42,629 bases of DNA, from contig QHBP01000299.1 in the NCBI GenBank assembly GCA_003244175.1, forward strand, positions 1 through 42,629, given 5' to 3'. Under the pieces are notes generated by a model, which saw only the letters and a program-made list of their open reading frames with translations, was not told the origin of the DNA and searched no databases. This document shows positions 33,470 through 41,567 of the stretch, one piece after another (position 1 is the first letter of the stretch; every line of letters starts with the position of its first letter). The translations under genes and the position numbers were made by a program. Origin of the DNA: Chloroflexota bacterium (GTDB lineage Bacteria; Chloroflexota; UBA5177).

Positions 33470-34842
33470 GGTTGGTCTCAAACACGGAGCTTCTTCAAGA
33501 GGTCGCGGATCTGGAAGACGTGCCCGCGAACAGTCCGAATGGCGAGCTTACCACGTCCCTACATATCCTCATGGTCGGGGATTACTACCCTCCGGGTGGT
33601 GGGGGCGCCGCGCGAGATACACGCGTGCTGTGCCGGGAGCTTGTCGAGCGTGGACATCGCGTCACGGTGGCGGCCGCTTGGCGGCCGGGTTTTCCTTCCA
33701 AGTCAGAAGAGGACGGCGTCACCATTTACCGAATAAAAGACGTCAGTGCTTACCTGCCTGGCGCGGCCTCCGATCCCCAGCGACGCCACCATCCCCCACT
33801 CCCGGATCCACTCTCTGTGTGGAAGCTGCGCACGATCGTGAAGAAGGTGCGCCCCGATGTTGTGCACTCCTACGGGTGGATCACATACTCCTGTGCCGTG
33901 GCACTCCTGGGCACCGACATCCCCCTGATGGTGTCGGTCCGCGAGTATGGTCATGGCTGCGCGGTGCGCAGCTTGATGTATCGGAGCCGGCAGGGAGAAA
34001 CAATCTGTGATGGTCCGGCTGCCGCTAAGTGCCTCGGCTGCGCTTCCCGGACGTACGGAAGCGTGCCCAAGGCCGTTGTGTCAGTGGGCGGCGTCTTTGC
34101 GGGACGCGTGTTGCTGAGGCGACGTGTGAATGCCCTCCACAGCATTAGCACCTACGTCCGTGAGGTTACAAGGAGGGACGTGCTGAATCGCCGCTCGGGC
34201 GCGGCCTCGCGCCGCGGGCATCGCATCATCGAGGACCTCATCCCGTGCTTTCGGACGACGGAGCATCCTGAAGAAAGCGATGACGCGGTGTTCGAGCGCT
34301 TGCCATCCCAACCCTTCATCCTTTTTGTGGGGGCCCTTCGCCGTGTCAAAGGACTGGACAACCTCTTGTCCGCCTATCGATGTCTCGACTCCCCGCCGCC
34401 CTTGGTGCTCATGGGCGCGCATTACGTCGACACCCCAGGAGAATTTCCGGCCGGAGTCACCGTGTTTTCCGAGGTGTCCCACGGCGCGGTCATGGCCGCC
34501 TGGGAGCGTGCTCTCTTTGGTGTGGCGCCGTCCGTGTGGCCCGAGCCACAGGGCAATGTCGTACACGAGGGAATGAGCAAAGGCCGGCCCATTATCGGTA
34601 CCATGCCTGGAGGCATGACCGACATGATCGTCGACGGACAATCGGGACTGCTGGTGCCCTCGAACGATGTCCAGGCTCTGATGGCAGCCATGCGTCGGTT
34701 GATCGACGATCCTGAGCTTCGGACGAGGTTGGGTCGCGCGGCGCTCCAGCGCTCTGAGCTTTTCACAAATACCGAGATGATGCCGCGCTTCCTGACTCTC
34801 TATCATCGCCTTGCCGGTCTGCGGCAAGGGGTACATCATTGA
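33466..34842 (+). CDS. GT4-type glycosyltransferase with Cys-rich insert
   Basis: A 458-residue GT-B transferase. The N-terminal domain begins LHILMVGDYYPPGGGGAARD after a 35-residue acidic leader. The C-terminal domain has ILFVGALRRVKGLDNLL (about 285-301) and an intact EX7E motif, E-P-Q-G-N-V-V-H-E, followed by GMSKGRPIIGTMPGGMTDMI. Between them, around residues 165-190, five cysteines cluster (REYGHGCAVR, then ETICDGPAAAKCLGCAS), a pattern known from a subset of GT4 enzymes and possibly metal-binding. The ATG at 33466 overlaps the membrane-protein stop by 4 nt. Cytoplasmic assembly of the same lipid-linked glycan is inferred from context. Confidence 0.9.
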   Translation: MRLVSNTELLQEVADLEDVPANSPNGELTTSLHILMVGDYYPPGGGGAARDTRVLCRELVERGHRVTVAAAWRPGFPSKSEEDGVTIYRIKDVSAYLPGAASDPQRRHHPPLPDPLSVWKLRTIVKKVRPDVVHSYGWITYSCAVALLGTDIPLMVSVREYGHGCAVRSLMYRSRQGETICDGPAAAKCLGCASRTYGSVPKAVVSVGGVFAGRVLLRRRVNALHSISTYVREVTRRDVLNRRSGAASRRGHRIIEDLIPCFRTTEHPEESDDAVFERLPSQPFILFVGALRRVKGLDNLLSAYRCLDSPPPLVLMGAHYVDTPGEFPAGVTVFSEVSHGAVMAAWERALFGVAPSVWPEPQGNVVHEGMSKGRPIIGTMPGGMTDMIVDGQSGLLVPSNDVQALMAAMRRLIDDPELRTRLGRAALQRSELFTNTEMMPRFLTLYHRLAGLRQGVHH

Positions 34843-35618
34843 CGGTCCGAAAGACATCTATGCCTATCCTTCCATTATTCATCATCTTTGGTGCCGCACT
34901 GGCCGCGACCGCTGTAGCGACGGGCTCACCGCCGATGGCACGGGTGCCCGCCAGCATACTGTTGGTGCTGGTCCTACCGGGACTGTCGCTCACGTGCGCG
35001 GCGTTTCCATCCAGAGTATTTGGTGCGCTGGAGCGGGCGGTGTACGGCGCTGGTCTAAGTCTCGTGGTGGTGTGTGTTGGAGGGCTTGCCTTGAACGCGA
35101 CGCCGTGGGGCCTCAGGAGCGCGTCCTGGGCTCTCTTGCTCGGGGGCGTGAGCGTTGTGGGCGGCATCGTAGCACTTGTGCGTTCGCGCGCCCGGCCGGG
35201 CGAGCTCGGAGGCGTGAGAGCGGGCCGGCTTCTGACCCTCAGACATGTGGCGCCGTTGAGCCTGGCGGTTCTTATCTGCATGTGCGCCGTGGGAGTTTCC
35301 GTCGTCGGAGCCAACCGGCAGACCTACGCCCCGTTCACGCAGGCGTGGATACTCCCGGACCCCTCAGCCGGCAAGAATGCGATGCGTGTGGGCCTGCGTA
35401 GCTTCGAGCGTGCGACCATGCGATACAGTGCGATGTTGCAGGTCGGCACACGGACGAAGCGTGTGTGGTCTCCGATTGAGCTGGTGCCGCGCGCTCGGTG
35501 GCAGGCAAATGTCCAACTGGCGCGCGTTCCCGCGGGGACGAAGGCGACGCTTTTGATCTATCGATTGGGACGGGACCGCACTCCCTATCGCCAGGTTCAC
35601 CTATGGCTGGGAGGCTGA
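34839..35618 (+). CDS. Membrane protein, DUF1616-like N-terminus
   Basis: A 259-residue protein. Four or five hydrophobic helices fill about residues 8-165. The stretch ARVPASILLVLVLPGLSLTC followed by ALERAVYGAGLSLVVVCVGG resembles the start of DUF1616-type integral membrane proteins. The C-terminal 90 residues are hydrophilic and beta-rich (AWILPDPSAGKN to HLWLGG) and should face outside. It has no enzyme motif that I recognise. The TTG at 34839 makes a TTGA overlap with the previous stop; an ATG at 34860 is a second choice. It may pair with the GT-C-like protein two genes upstream, whose tail is also beta-rich, but this is speculation. Confidence 0.7.
   Translation: MTVRKTSMPILPLFIIFGAALAATAVATGSPPMARVPASILLVLVLPGLSLTCAAFPSRVFGALERAVYGAGLSLVVVCVGGLALNATPWGLRSASWALLLGGVSVVGGIVALVRSRARPGELGGVRAGRLLTLRHVAPLSLAVLICMCAVGVSVVGANRQTYAPFTQAWILPDPSAGKNAMRVGLRSFERATMRYSAMLQVGTRTKRVWSPIELVPRARWQANVQLARVPAGTKATLLIYRLGRDRTPYRQVHLWLGG
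35609..35614 (+). promoter_or_regulatory. Ribosome binding site deciding the flippase start
   Basis: GGGAGG followed by a 6-nt spacer (CTGAAC) and GTG at 35621. The frame is open far upstream and also has an ATG at 35603, but that ATG has no ribosome site, so the GTG is favoured. Confidence 0.6.
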
Positions 35619-35620
35619 AC

Positions 35621-36955
35621 GTGCTGTCGTTGATTACGCGCCTGATTCGGGCGAATAAGCTGATCGTCACCAATGCGGGCGCCATGATTGGAACCATGGG
35701 CGTAAATGGCGTCCTAGGTTTTGCATTTTGGTGGCTCGCCGCTCGGAGATTTACCCCGGAGGCGGTGGGACTGGCATCTGCCGCTTTCTCCGCGAGCGCG
35801 CTGGTGGGCAATATAGGCGTGCTGGGTTTCGGCACGTTTCTCATTGGCGAGATTCGCAGCCATCGCGGCCGGCAGGGATCGCTCATCACGACCGCCTTAT
35901 TGGTAGCTGGAGGCGCCTCGGCCGCTCTCGGCGCTCTGTTCGCGTTGGGTGCGTCGCATCTCTCGGTCGATCTTCGCCCCCTGTCACATAGTCCCCTTGC
36001 GGTGCTGCTCTTCGCGGTGGGGTGCGGCCTTTCGTCCGTGGCAATGGTGGCGGATTGGACGTTCATTGGGCTACTGCGCGGTCAAGTGCAGCTCGTACGA
36101 AATACCGTCATGTCTGTCGTCAAGCTGCTCCTGCTCTGGGGTGTGAGCATCTTTGTCGCGGATCGAGTCGGTTTGACGATCTTCGCGACCATCATTGCCG
36201 GAGTTATCGTGTCCTTACTGGTGCCGGCATGCATGGCGCTGATACGCCGCTCCGATTGGGGGCCGTGCCGTCCCAGGTGGAGTTTGTTGCGCGGAGTCGG
36301 AAAACCTGCTCTCCAGCACCATGCGCTCAACCTGGCATTACAGGCACCGACATTCGCTCTGCCCCTGCTCGTCACCACCTTGTTGTCGGCTCGCACGAAC
36401 GGATACTTCTTTTCCGCTTTCTTGGTCGCGAGTTTCCTTCTGTACGTTCCATCGACTCTCACCATGGCCCTGTACGCTGTGAGCGCGGCGGACACTGCCG
36501 CGCTTGCTCAGAAATTGCGCTTTACGCTGGGACTCTCCTTTGTGCTCGGGCTCGCGGCGAACCTGTTGTTTTTTTTCGGATCGCATTTCTTGCTGTCCGT
36601 TTTTGGAGCGGGATACGCGTCCCATGGCAGTATCATTCTCGTGATCCTGGGAATGTCGGTTTTCCCGTTCTCGCTAAAGAACCACTTCATGACGATCCAC
36701 CGAATCAGGAGACACATCGGCCCCGCAGCCGTCATCGCAATTGGATTCACAGTCTTCGAGCTGGCGTGCGCGGTTATTGGCGCCCACCTGGGCGGCCTCG
36801 AGGGTCTTACGCTCGGGTGGGTGGGCGCGATGTACCTGCAGGGCATCTTGACCCTGCCTACCGTTTATCGTTTGGCGCGGTACAGCAAGGGTCCGTACGA
36901 AGCAACTGCGCCGCTTTCGGCTTCGATGGCAACTCCCGTCCTCGCTGAAAAGTAG
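35621..36955 (+). CDS. Polysaccharide flippase, Wzx/MATE-type
   Basis: A 444-residue polytopic protein with about 12 hydrophobic helices and the layout of the polysaccharide-exporter branch of the MOP superfamily. The N-terminal NAGAMIGTMGVNGVLGFAFW and WLAARRFTPEAVGLASAAFS, with Arg and Pro-Glu after helix 1, match the start of O-antigen/teichoic acid flippases. It should move lipid-linked glycan units across the cytoplasmic membrane. The start is the GTG at 35621 with GGGAGG 6 nt upstream, 2 nt after the previous stop; earlier in-frame starts overlap the neighbour. A flippase in the operon argues for a Wzy- or GT-C-dependent surface glycan rather than a soluble glycoside. Confidence 0.88.
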   Translation: MLSLITRLIRANKLIVTNAGAMIGTMGVNGVLGFAFWWLAARRFTPEAVGLASAAFSASALVGNIGVLGFGTFLIGEIRSHRGRQGSLITTALLVAGGASAALGALFALGASHLSVDLRPLSHSPLAVLLFAVGCGLSSVAMVADWTFIGLLRGQVQLVRNTVMSVVKLLLLWGVSIFVADRVGLTIFATIIAGVIVSLLVPACMALIRRSDWGPCRPRWSLLRGVGKPALQHHALNLALQAPTFALPLLVTTLLSARTNGYFFSAFLVASFLLYVPSTLTMALYAVSAADTAALAQKLRFTLGLSFVLGLAANLLFFFGSHFLLSVFGAGYASHGSIILVILGMSVFPFSLKNHFMTIHRIRRHIGPAAVIAIGFTVFELACAVIGAHLGGLEGLTLGWVGAMYLQGILTLPTVYRLARYSKGPYEATAPLSASMATPVLAEK

Positions 36956-37009
36956 TGCCGTTCGGCTTTCCTCGGCGGCCGCTGTGACCACATTCAATTG
37001 GAGTGCATC

Positions 37010-37888
37010 GTGAGAATCATCCCGGCTAGGCTGACCTGGATCGTGTATTCGCCGCCCAAGCGAAAAGTCTTGTCCTTGGTCTCCAGGATCAACCCCGCTC
37101 CCGTCGTCCTGCTTGGCAACCAGAAGTCGGGCACGACCGCGATCGCGGTGCTGCTCGCCAAATACACGCGTCTCTCGGTGACCAACGACATGCCGTCGAT
37201 CTTCGAGCCCGTTCAGACGATGCTCCACAGCGGAGAGCTCACGATGGACGAGTTCGTGAGGCGCAACCGCTACGACTGGTCCAATGACATTGTGAAAGAG
37301 CCCTCGCTCACCTTTCTCTACCCGCAGGTGAAGGCGGCATTTCCCAGGGCGCGCTTCGCGATGATCGTACGCGATCCACGAGCCAATATTCGCAGCTTAT
37401 TGAATCGGAAGAAGATCCCGGGGAATCTCACGGGCCTCGACCTCCAGGGCGTGTCCGGGATGACCACGGAGTGGGAGAGGATCCTCGACAATCGCTGGAT
37501 GGGGCTGTCTGGCGACACGTATATCGAATCTCTGGCGCACAGGTGGAATCGAGCTGCATCCGTGTACCTCGACAATGCTGACCGGATGATTCTATTGCGC
37601 TACGAGGACTTCATGGCGGACAAAGCGGGCGCGGTCGCTGCCCTTGCCCGTCAGCTTGGACTCGGTGGAAAACGGGATGTCAGCAGCGAGGTTGACGTGC
37701 AGTACCAAATGGCGGGTGATCGTAGAATCGGCTGGAGCGAATTCTTCGGCGCCGACAATCTACGTCGGATCGAGACGATATGTGCGGAGCGGATGCGAGA
37801 ACTGGGCTATGAATCGACTGAGCGAGAAGCTGTCTCGACACCCTTGAGCGAACGCGCTGTGGGCCGAGAACATCGATCGGACGTCTGA
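37010..37888 (+). CDS. Sulfotransferase
   Basis: A 292-residue PAPS-dependent sulfotransferase. VVLLGNQKSGTTAIAVLLA (about 33-51) is the 5'-phosphosulfate loop and FAMIVRDPRANIRSLLNR (about 116-133) the 3'-phosphate-binding motif; ILLRYEDFMADKAGAV is the usual helix near the C-terminus. It adds sulfate to a hydroxyl or amino group, here most likely on the glycan built by this operon, though a small-molecule or protein target is possible. The frame opens at TTG 36998, but the GTG at 37010 has TTGGAG 6 nt upstream and is preferred. It lies 54 nt after the flippase and is the last gene before a hairpin-rich spacer with a terminator-like element. Confidence 0.88.
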   Translation: MRIIPARLTWIVYSPPKRKVLSLVSRINPAPVVLLGNQKSGTTAIAVLLAKYTRLSVTNDMPSIFEPVQTMLHSGELTMDEFVRRNRYDWSNDIVKEPSLTFLYPQVKAAFPRARFAMIVRDPRANIRSLLNRKKIPGNLTGLDLQGVSGMTTEWERILDNRWMGLSGDTYIESLAHRWNRAASVYLDNADRMILLRYEDFMADKAGAVAALARQLGLGGKRDVSSEVDVQYQMAGDRRIGWSEFFGADNLRRIETICAERMRELGYESTEREAVSTPLSERAVGREHRSDV

Positions 37889-38210
37889 CGGTAGGGCCGC
37901 TCGCGAGCGGCCCACCTCGGACCTCGACATGGCTCCTCCGCGAACACTCTGCGCTGGAGCACGCTCCCATTCGACGTGCTCGCTTACCCGAAAATGTCGA
38001 GAGAAAGGACGCCGATTTGCGAACAATCCAGGCGACGGGGAGCTGTAGCTCGCCCACGTGGTCCGCTCGCGAGCGGACCCTACCGATAGGGCCGGCCCGA
38101 CCGGTCGCCCTATTTTCATTCTTCCTGATGCGGCCAGGGCGCATATGCGACTGACCACGACACTGGCTGCACATTGCTTGATTCCTGGCGATTCCAATCT
38201 TCTCGGTGGA
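37889..38210. repeat. Palindrome-rich spacer with two related 20-bp palindromes
   Basis: 322 bp without a gene. Two perfect 20-bp palindromes share the core CCGCTCGCGAGCGG: one at 37894-37913 (flanked by GGG/CCC) and one at 38060-38079 (flanked by GGT/ACC), 166 bp apart in the same setting. A third inverted repeat, GAGCACG/CGTGCTC, spans 37957-37981. The spacer separates the convergent ends of the sulfotransferase and the GH26-like gene. It could act as a bidirectional terminator region or be a small interspersed palindromic element. Confidence 0.6.
38087..38116 (+). terminator. Terminator-like hairpin after the glycan operon
   Basis: TAGGGC (38087-38092) pairs with GCCCTA (38107-38112) around a GC-rich 14-nt loop and is followed directly by TTTT (38113-38116) and a T-rich stretch. 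Orientation suits termination of the plus-strand operon, about 200 nt after the sulfotransferase stop. Confidence 0.5.
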
Positions 38211-40331
38211 CTATGCTTTTCCGTGCGGTCTTCGGACGAGCTGGAGCTTCCGCTGGAACTGCGGAAAGGTGGCGATGTGTCTGTAGGCGTCCAAAGCTGA
38301 GGAGGATGAATTGATCCTCCAGTCGGTATCCGCGAGCGAGTCCGACCAGACGACGCCGACCACCCGTGGGAACAGCGTCGGGATGTCGCTCAAGAATGCC
38401 TGGGTTATCCAATGCGCCTTGCTGCCGCCGTTCTCCACCGAGGATGTCTGACCGATCAAGACCGGTTTGCCCGTCATGGCGGTGAGTGTGGTGTAAGACG
38501 ATCCGAAAACCTGCGCGAAAGAGCGGTAGGGGGTGTTCGGCTGGAGAGTGTACCAGTTGTACCCGTCGAGAGCGACGTAGTCGACGTAGCCGTCACCGGG
38601 ATAGTCGTCCTGCAAGGGACCGGTCGTGGGACCGTTGGTGACGTTTGGAGACCAGACCCAGAGGGCATTGGTCGCGCCCACGGAGGTGAAGATGTCGTGG
38701 ACATGCTTCCACTCGGCGATGAAGTCAGCGGGCGTGTTACGGTTCGCGTTGTTGGGGCCAGTGCTCCACGGGTACCAATTGCCATTCATCTCATGGGCAA
38801 ACTGCAGCAGGAAAGGATGGCCCCAGGCCGCGGCGGCCATGGCGTACGAGCGGATGTACGCATCGTAGGCGCCGGAGGTCACGGCTTTGCACGAGTAGGC
38901 GGAGCCGGACGAGTCGCTGCCCGGCATCCAGGTGATCATGGGCGTGGAACCGCGGGCCACGACCCCGTTCACCATCTGGGTGGGGAACCCGTTGAGGTAC
39001 GACAGGAATGACTGGTACCACATCACGATCGCGGGAGTCCGACCAACCATGCTTGCATAGCGGTCTATTGCCGCCGGATCACTGGTTGTCACCTTGCCGG
39101 TGAACTCGACGTTGTGAGCTCCGTCGTTGATAAAAGCTCCGAGCGCAACGCCATTCGTCGAGACGGGGGAAGGAGTCGGAGTCGCCGTCGCGGTTGCGGA
39201 CGGCACCCCGCTAGGGGTCGCGGTGGGGGTTGAAAACGCGATATCGGTGGGAGTGGCCGTCGACGTTGGCGACGAGGCTGGCGTAGGAGTCGGAGATGAC
39301 GTAGCAGTGGGGCTAGGGGTCGGGGGTGGAGTGCCTCCCAACTGCCCTTGATACTGCGGAGAGGCAGCGACCTGTTGGAATGCCGTCAGGGAACTCGATG
39401 AGGAGTTGACGCGCCAGTCTGTCTCTTTGATCGCGTCGAACCAGATGGCGCCGACGACCCGAGGGAACAGCGTCGGGATGTCGTTCAGGAACCCTTGCGT
39501 GATCCACGCGGCTTTGCTGCCGCCTTGCTCCAGAGAGGACGTCTCGCCGATGAGTACTGGCTTGCCGGTCAGGGCTGTGAGGGTCGTGTACGACGGTCCG
39601 AAGAGTTGTGCTAGCGATTTGTACGGATCGTGGGGCTTCAAAACATAAAAGTTGTACCCGTCGAGAGCGACGTAGTCGACGTAGCCGTCACCGGGATAGT
39701 CGTCCTGTAAGGGACCGGTCGTGGGACCGCCGGTCGCGCCGGGCGCCCAGACCCAGAGGGCATTGGTAGCGCCGACCGAGGCGAAGAGATCATGCACATG
39801 CCTCCACTCGGCGATGTAGTCGGCTGGGGTATTGCCATTGGAGTTTCCGGGTCCGGTGCCCCACGGGTACCAGTTGCCATTCATCTCATGGGCAAACCGC
39901 AGCAGAAAGGGATGGCCCCAGGCGGCGGCGGCCTGTGCCCAGGCGCGCATGTACGCGTCATATTTTCCGGAGGCTACAGCCTTGCAGGAGTATTCGGAGG
40001 GATCAGCAGCGCCTACGGCGGGCTGCCAGGTGATCATGGGGATGGCATTTCGAGCGGTGACGGCGGCCGCCATGGTTGTCTGGAAGTGGTTGTTTCCCCA
40101 CCCCTGGTACCACATGACGATCGCGGGCATACGGCCGACGAGGCTGGCGTAGCGGTCCAGGGACGTGGGATCGCTAGTGCTATCGTCGAAGACCATGTTG
40201 CCCGGGGTGTCGTTGACAAAAGCTCCGAGCGCAATGGGGTTCGTCGAGGCCGCTACCCGCGTTGTTCGGAGTATGGGCACAGTGGCGAACAGGGTGGTGA
40301 TGGCCAGGGCAGCTGCAATTCGTCGAAGCAC
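38211..40331 (-). CDS. Secreted protein with two tandem GH26-like domains
   Basis: A 706-residue exported protein: signal peptide about 1-28, first GH26-like domain about 33-325, Thr/Pro/Ser-rich linker 332-392, second domain about 394-692. GH26 enzymes are mainly endo-beta-mannanases, and the family uses two Glu. In domain 1 the acid/base is probably E149 (FAHEMNGNWYPW) and the nucleophile E263 (KPVLIGETSS). In domain 2 the acid/base E514 is kept, but the nucleophile position is Gln628 (KPVLIGQTSS, codon CAG at 38448-38450), so domain 2 may be a binding or dead copy. The domains are close paralogues, with a 79-bp block differing by one base. The GTG start has AAGGAG 7 nt upstream. Action on mannan-like glycans outside the cell is inferred. 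Confidence 0.88.
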   Translation of the reverse strand: MLRRIAAALAITTLFATVPILRTTRVAASTNPIALGAFVNDTPGNMVFDDSTSDPTSLDRYASLVGRMPAIVMWYQGWGNNHFQTTMAAAVTARNAIPMITWQPAVGAADPSEYSCKAVASGKYDAYMRAWAQAAAAWGHPFLLRFAHEMNGNWYPWGTGPGNSNGNTPADYIAEWRHVHDLFASVGATNALWVWAPGATGGPTTGPLQDDYPGDGYVDYVALDGYNFYVLKPHDPYKSLAQLFGPSYTTLTALTGKPVLIGETSSLEQGGSKAAWITQGFLNDIPTLFPRVVGAIWFDAIKETDWRVNSSSSSLTAFQQVAASPQYQGQLGGTPPPTPSPTATSSPTPTPASSPTSTATPTDIAFSTPTATPSGVPSATATATPTPSPVSTNGVALGAFINDGAHNVEFTGKVTTSDPAAIDRYASMVGRTPAIVMWYQSFLSYLNGFPTQMVNGVVARGSTPMITWMPGSDSSGSAYSCKAVTSGAYDAYIRSYAMAAAAWGHPFLLQFAHEMNGNWYPWSTGPNNANRNTPADFIAEWKHVHDIFTSVGATNALWVWSPNVTNGPTTGPLQDDYPGDGYVDYVALDGYNWYTLQPNTPYRSFAQVFGSSYTTLTAMTGKPVLIGQTSSVENGGSKAHWITQAFLSDIPTLFPRVVGVVWSDSLADTDWRINSSSSALDAYRHIATFPQFQRKLQLVRRPHGKA
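38556..38634 (-). repeat. Intragenic near-identical 79-bp repeat, copy in domain 2
   Basis: Matches 39651-39729 at 78 of 79 positions by eye (one C/T difference). It encodes the segment from GPTTGPLQDDYPGDGYVDYV to ALDGYN in both GH26-like domains. Flanking sequence is clearly more diverged, which suggests recent duplication with gene conversion. Confidence 0.8.
39651..39729 (-). repeat. Intragenic near-identical 79-bp repeat, copy in domain 1
   Basis: Partner of 38556-38634 with one mismatch. Both copies are in the same orientation about 1.1 kb apart, so recombination between them could delete one domain. Confidence 0.8.
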
Positions 40332-40944
40332 AAAAATTCTCCTTGCGTCGAGCCGTGGTCCGGGACACCGCCAGGGGGGAGAGTGCCCGAGTCACATCGA
40401 CAGTCGCGCTCGCAGGCCGCGAGGGCGGTTTTCGTCGTTCCGTCCGCGTACAGCAATGTGTACGAATGCACACTACGCAAGGATCCGCCTCCTCGATAGG
40501 GGAGTTGGTCCCCAAGGAGGGGAGTACTTTGTCCCACACCAGGTTGGGTCTTCCGGGCTACCCCTTGCAGCTTCAGCGCAATCGACATTCTCGTTTTCGG
40601 CAGTCGGGCAGCCGGAGTGGCTTCTAGTTGCGCAGACCGGGTACGACCTCGCGGGGCCAAAAAGAAACCCGCCGCCACGCGCCCGACTGTCGAGAGGCAG
40701 GGCCACCGCATGCTCTTGACGCGAGGGAGCTACAGGGTCCCCTCGCAGTAGTTCGAGGCAACTGATACAATTCTTATCGGATCCCTCCCACCGGGGCCTT
40801 GTGCATGCGATGGGGAGAGATCTCGGAACCTACAGGTGCGCGCGTTAGGAACGTGTCCGTTTGCGCATGGAAACGCCGGCGCGTCCAACCCGATTCACCG
40901 GCGTAGCTCGCGGTATGTGCCGCAGAGAAGGGGAGGGGACGAAA
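40332..40944. other. 613-bp divergent intergenic region
   Basis: Lies between the divergent GH26-like gene and the phosphoesterase-like gene. It holds the ribosome site of the former (AAGGAG on minus, just after 40331), a promoter candidate for the latter (40763-40771) and a 7-bp inverted repeat (40721-40727 with 40740-40746). The short reading frames inside it show no protein-like features. No riboswitch was recognised. Confidence 0.5.
40721..40771 (+). promoter_or_regulatory. Candidate extended -10 promoter with upstream inverted repeat
   Basis: TG-A-TACAAT at 40763-40771 is an extended -10 (5 of 6 plus TG) without a good -35. GCGAGGG (40721-40727) and CCCTCGC (40740-40746) form an inverted repeat overlapping the -35 area, a possible operator. 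Predicted start near 40778, about 165 nt before the phosphoesterase start. Confidence 0.35.
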
Positions 40945-41547
40945 ATGCATGGGCCAAGAAAGTTTGTGTTCGGCCTGGCTATTCCAGCGGTGTTGTCGGC
41001 AGTTGTTGCGGTGCAGTTGTCGGAGCCCTCGCGCCCGCCTACGGCGCTAGCCTCCGATCCGATTCAGCACATCATCATCATGGACAAGGAGAATCGCAGC
41101 TTCGACAGCATGTTTGGTAGGTTCCCCAATGCCGACGGCGCCACGACCTACACCAATCCACAGGGCAAGACCTTGCCCTTGACGCATGAACGCGTACAAC
41201 TCGCTGCCAGCATCGACCACTCCCATAGTGGCGCGCTCAAGGCAATGGACAATGGGAAGATGGATCGCTTCTCACAACTGGCAGGAGCAATACAGGGCGG
41301 GAAAGACATGTCCGACGCCCAGCTGTACCAGTCGGACATCCCGTCCTACTGGGGATTCGCACAGCATTACGCGCTCGACGATCAGTTTTTCTCTACTGTC
41401 TCGGGCCCCACTTTTGCCAACCATCTCTTCAACCGTAGCCTCTCTCTCTGCATACGGACGCTGGTGTGCTCACCCCGGGAGCAATCGTCGAAAAAAGCGC
41501 CGAGGGCCCCGACGTACGTTGCTACCGGAATTGGATCCGTCTTGTGA
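40945..41547 (+). pseudogene. Phospholipase C / acid phosphatase family protein, truncated or frameshifted
   Basis: The N-terminal part of a PF04185 phosphoesterase. The ATG at 40945 follows AGGGGAGGGG and gives a signal peptide or anchor (KFVFGLAIPAVLSAVVAVQL). The catalytic signature IIIMDKENRSFDSMFG (about 43-58) is intact, and DIPSYWGFAQHYALDDQFFS and SGPTFANHLF follow as expected. After NHLF, near 41433, family resemblance stops. The frame ends at 41547 after about 200 residues, while family members usually have 350-500. The +1 frame gives TVAS right after NHLF, and a third frame has a coding-like run until about 41520, so one or more frameshifts are likely. No room remains for the rest before the next gene. 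Sequencing error is an alternative explanation. Confidence 0.65.
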
Positions 41548-41567
41548 TTACGACGACACCGGCGGGG

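Noticed and set aside
39150-39340. Tandem repeat or mobile element in the GH26-like gene
   Set aside because: It is the low-complexity Thr/Pro/Ser linker between the two domains; no inverted ends or transposase are present.
40332-40944. Cyclic-di-GMP riboswitch in front of the GH26-like gene
   Set aside because: A short GGTAGCCCGG-like stretch on the minus strand resembles part of the motif, but the remaining conserved segments are missing.
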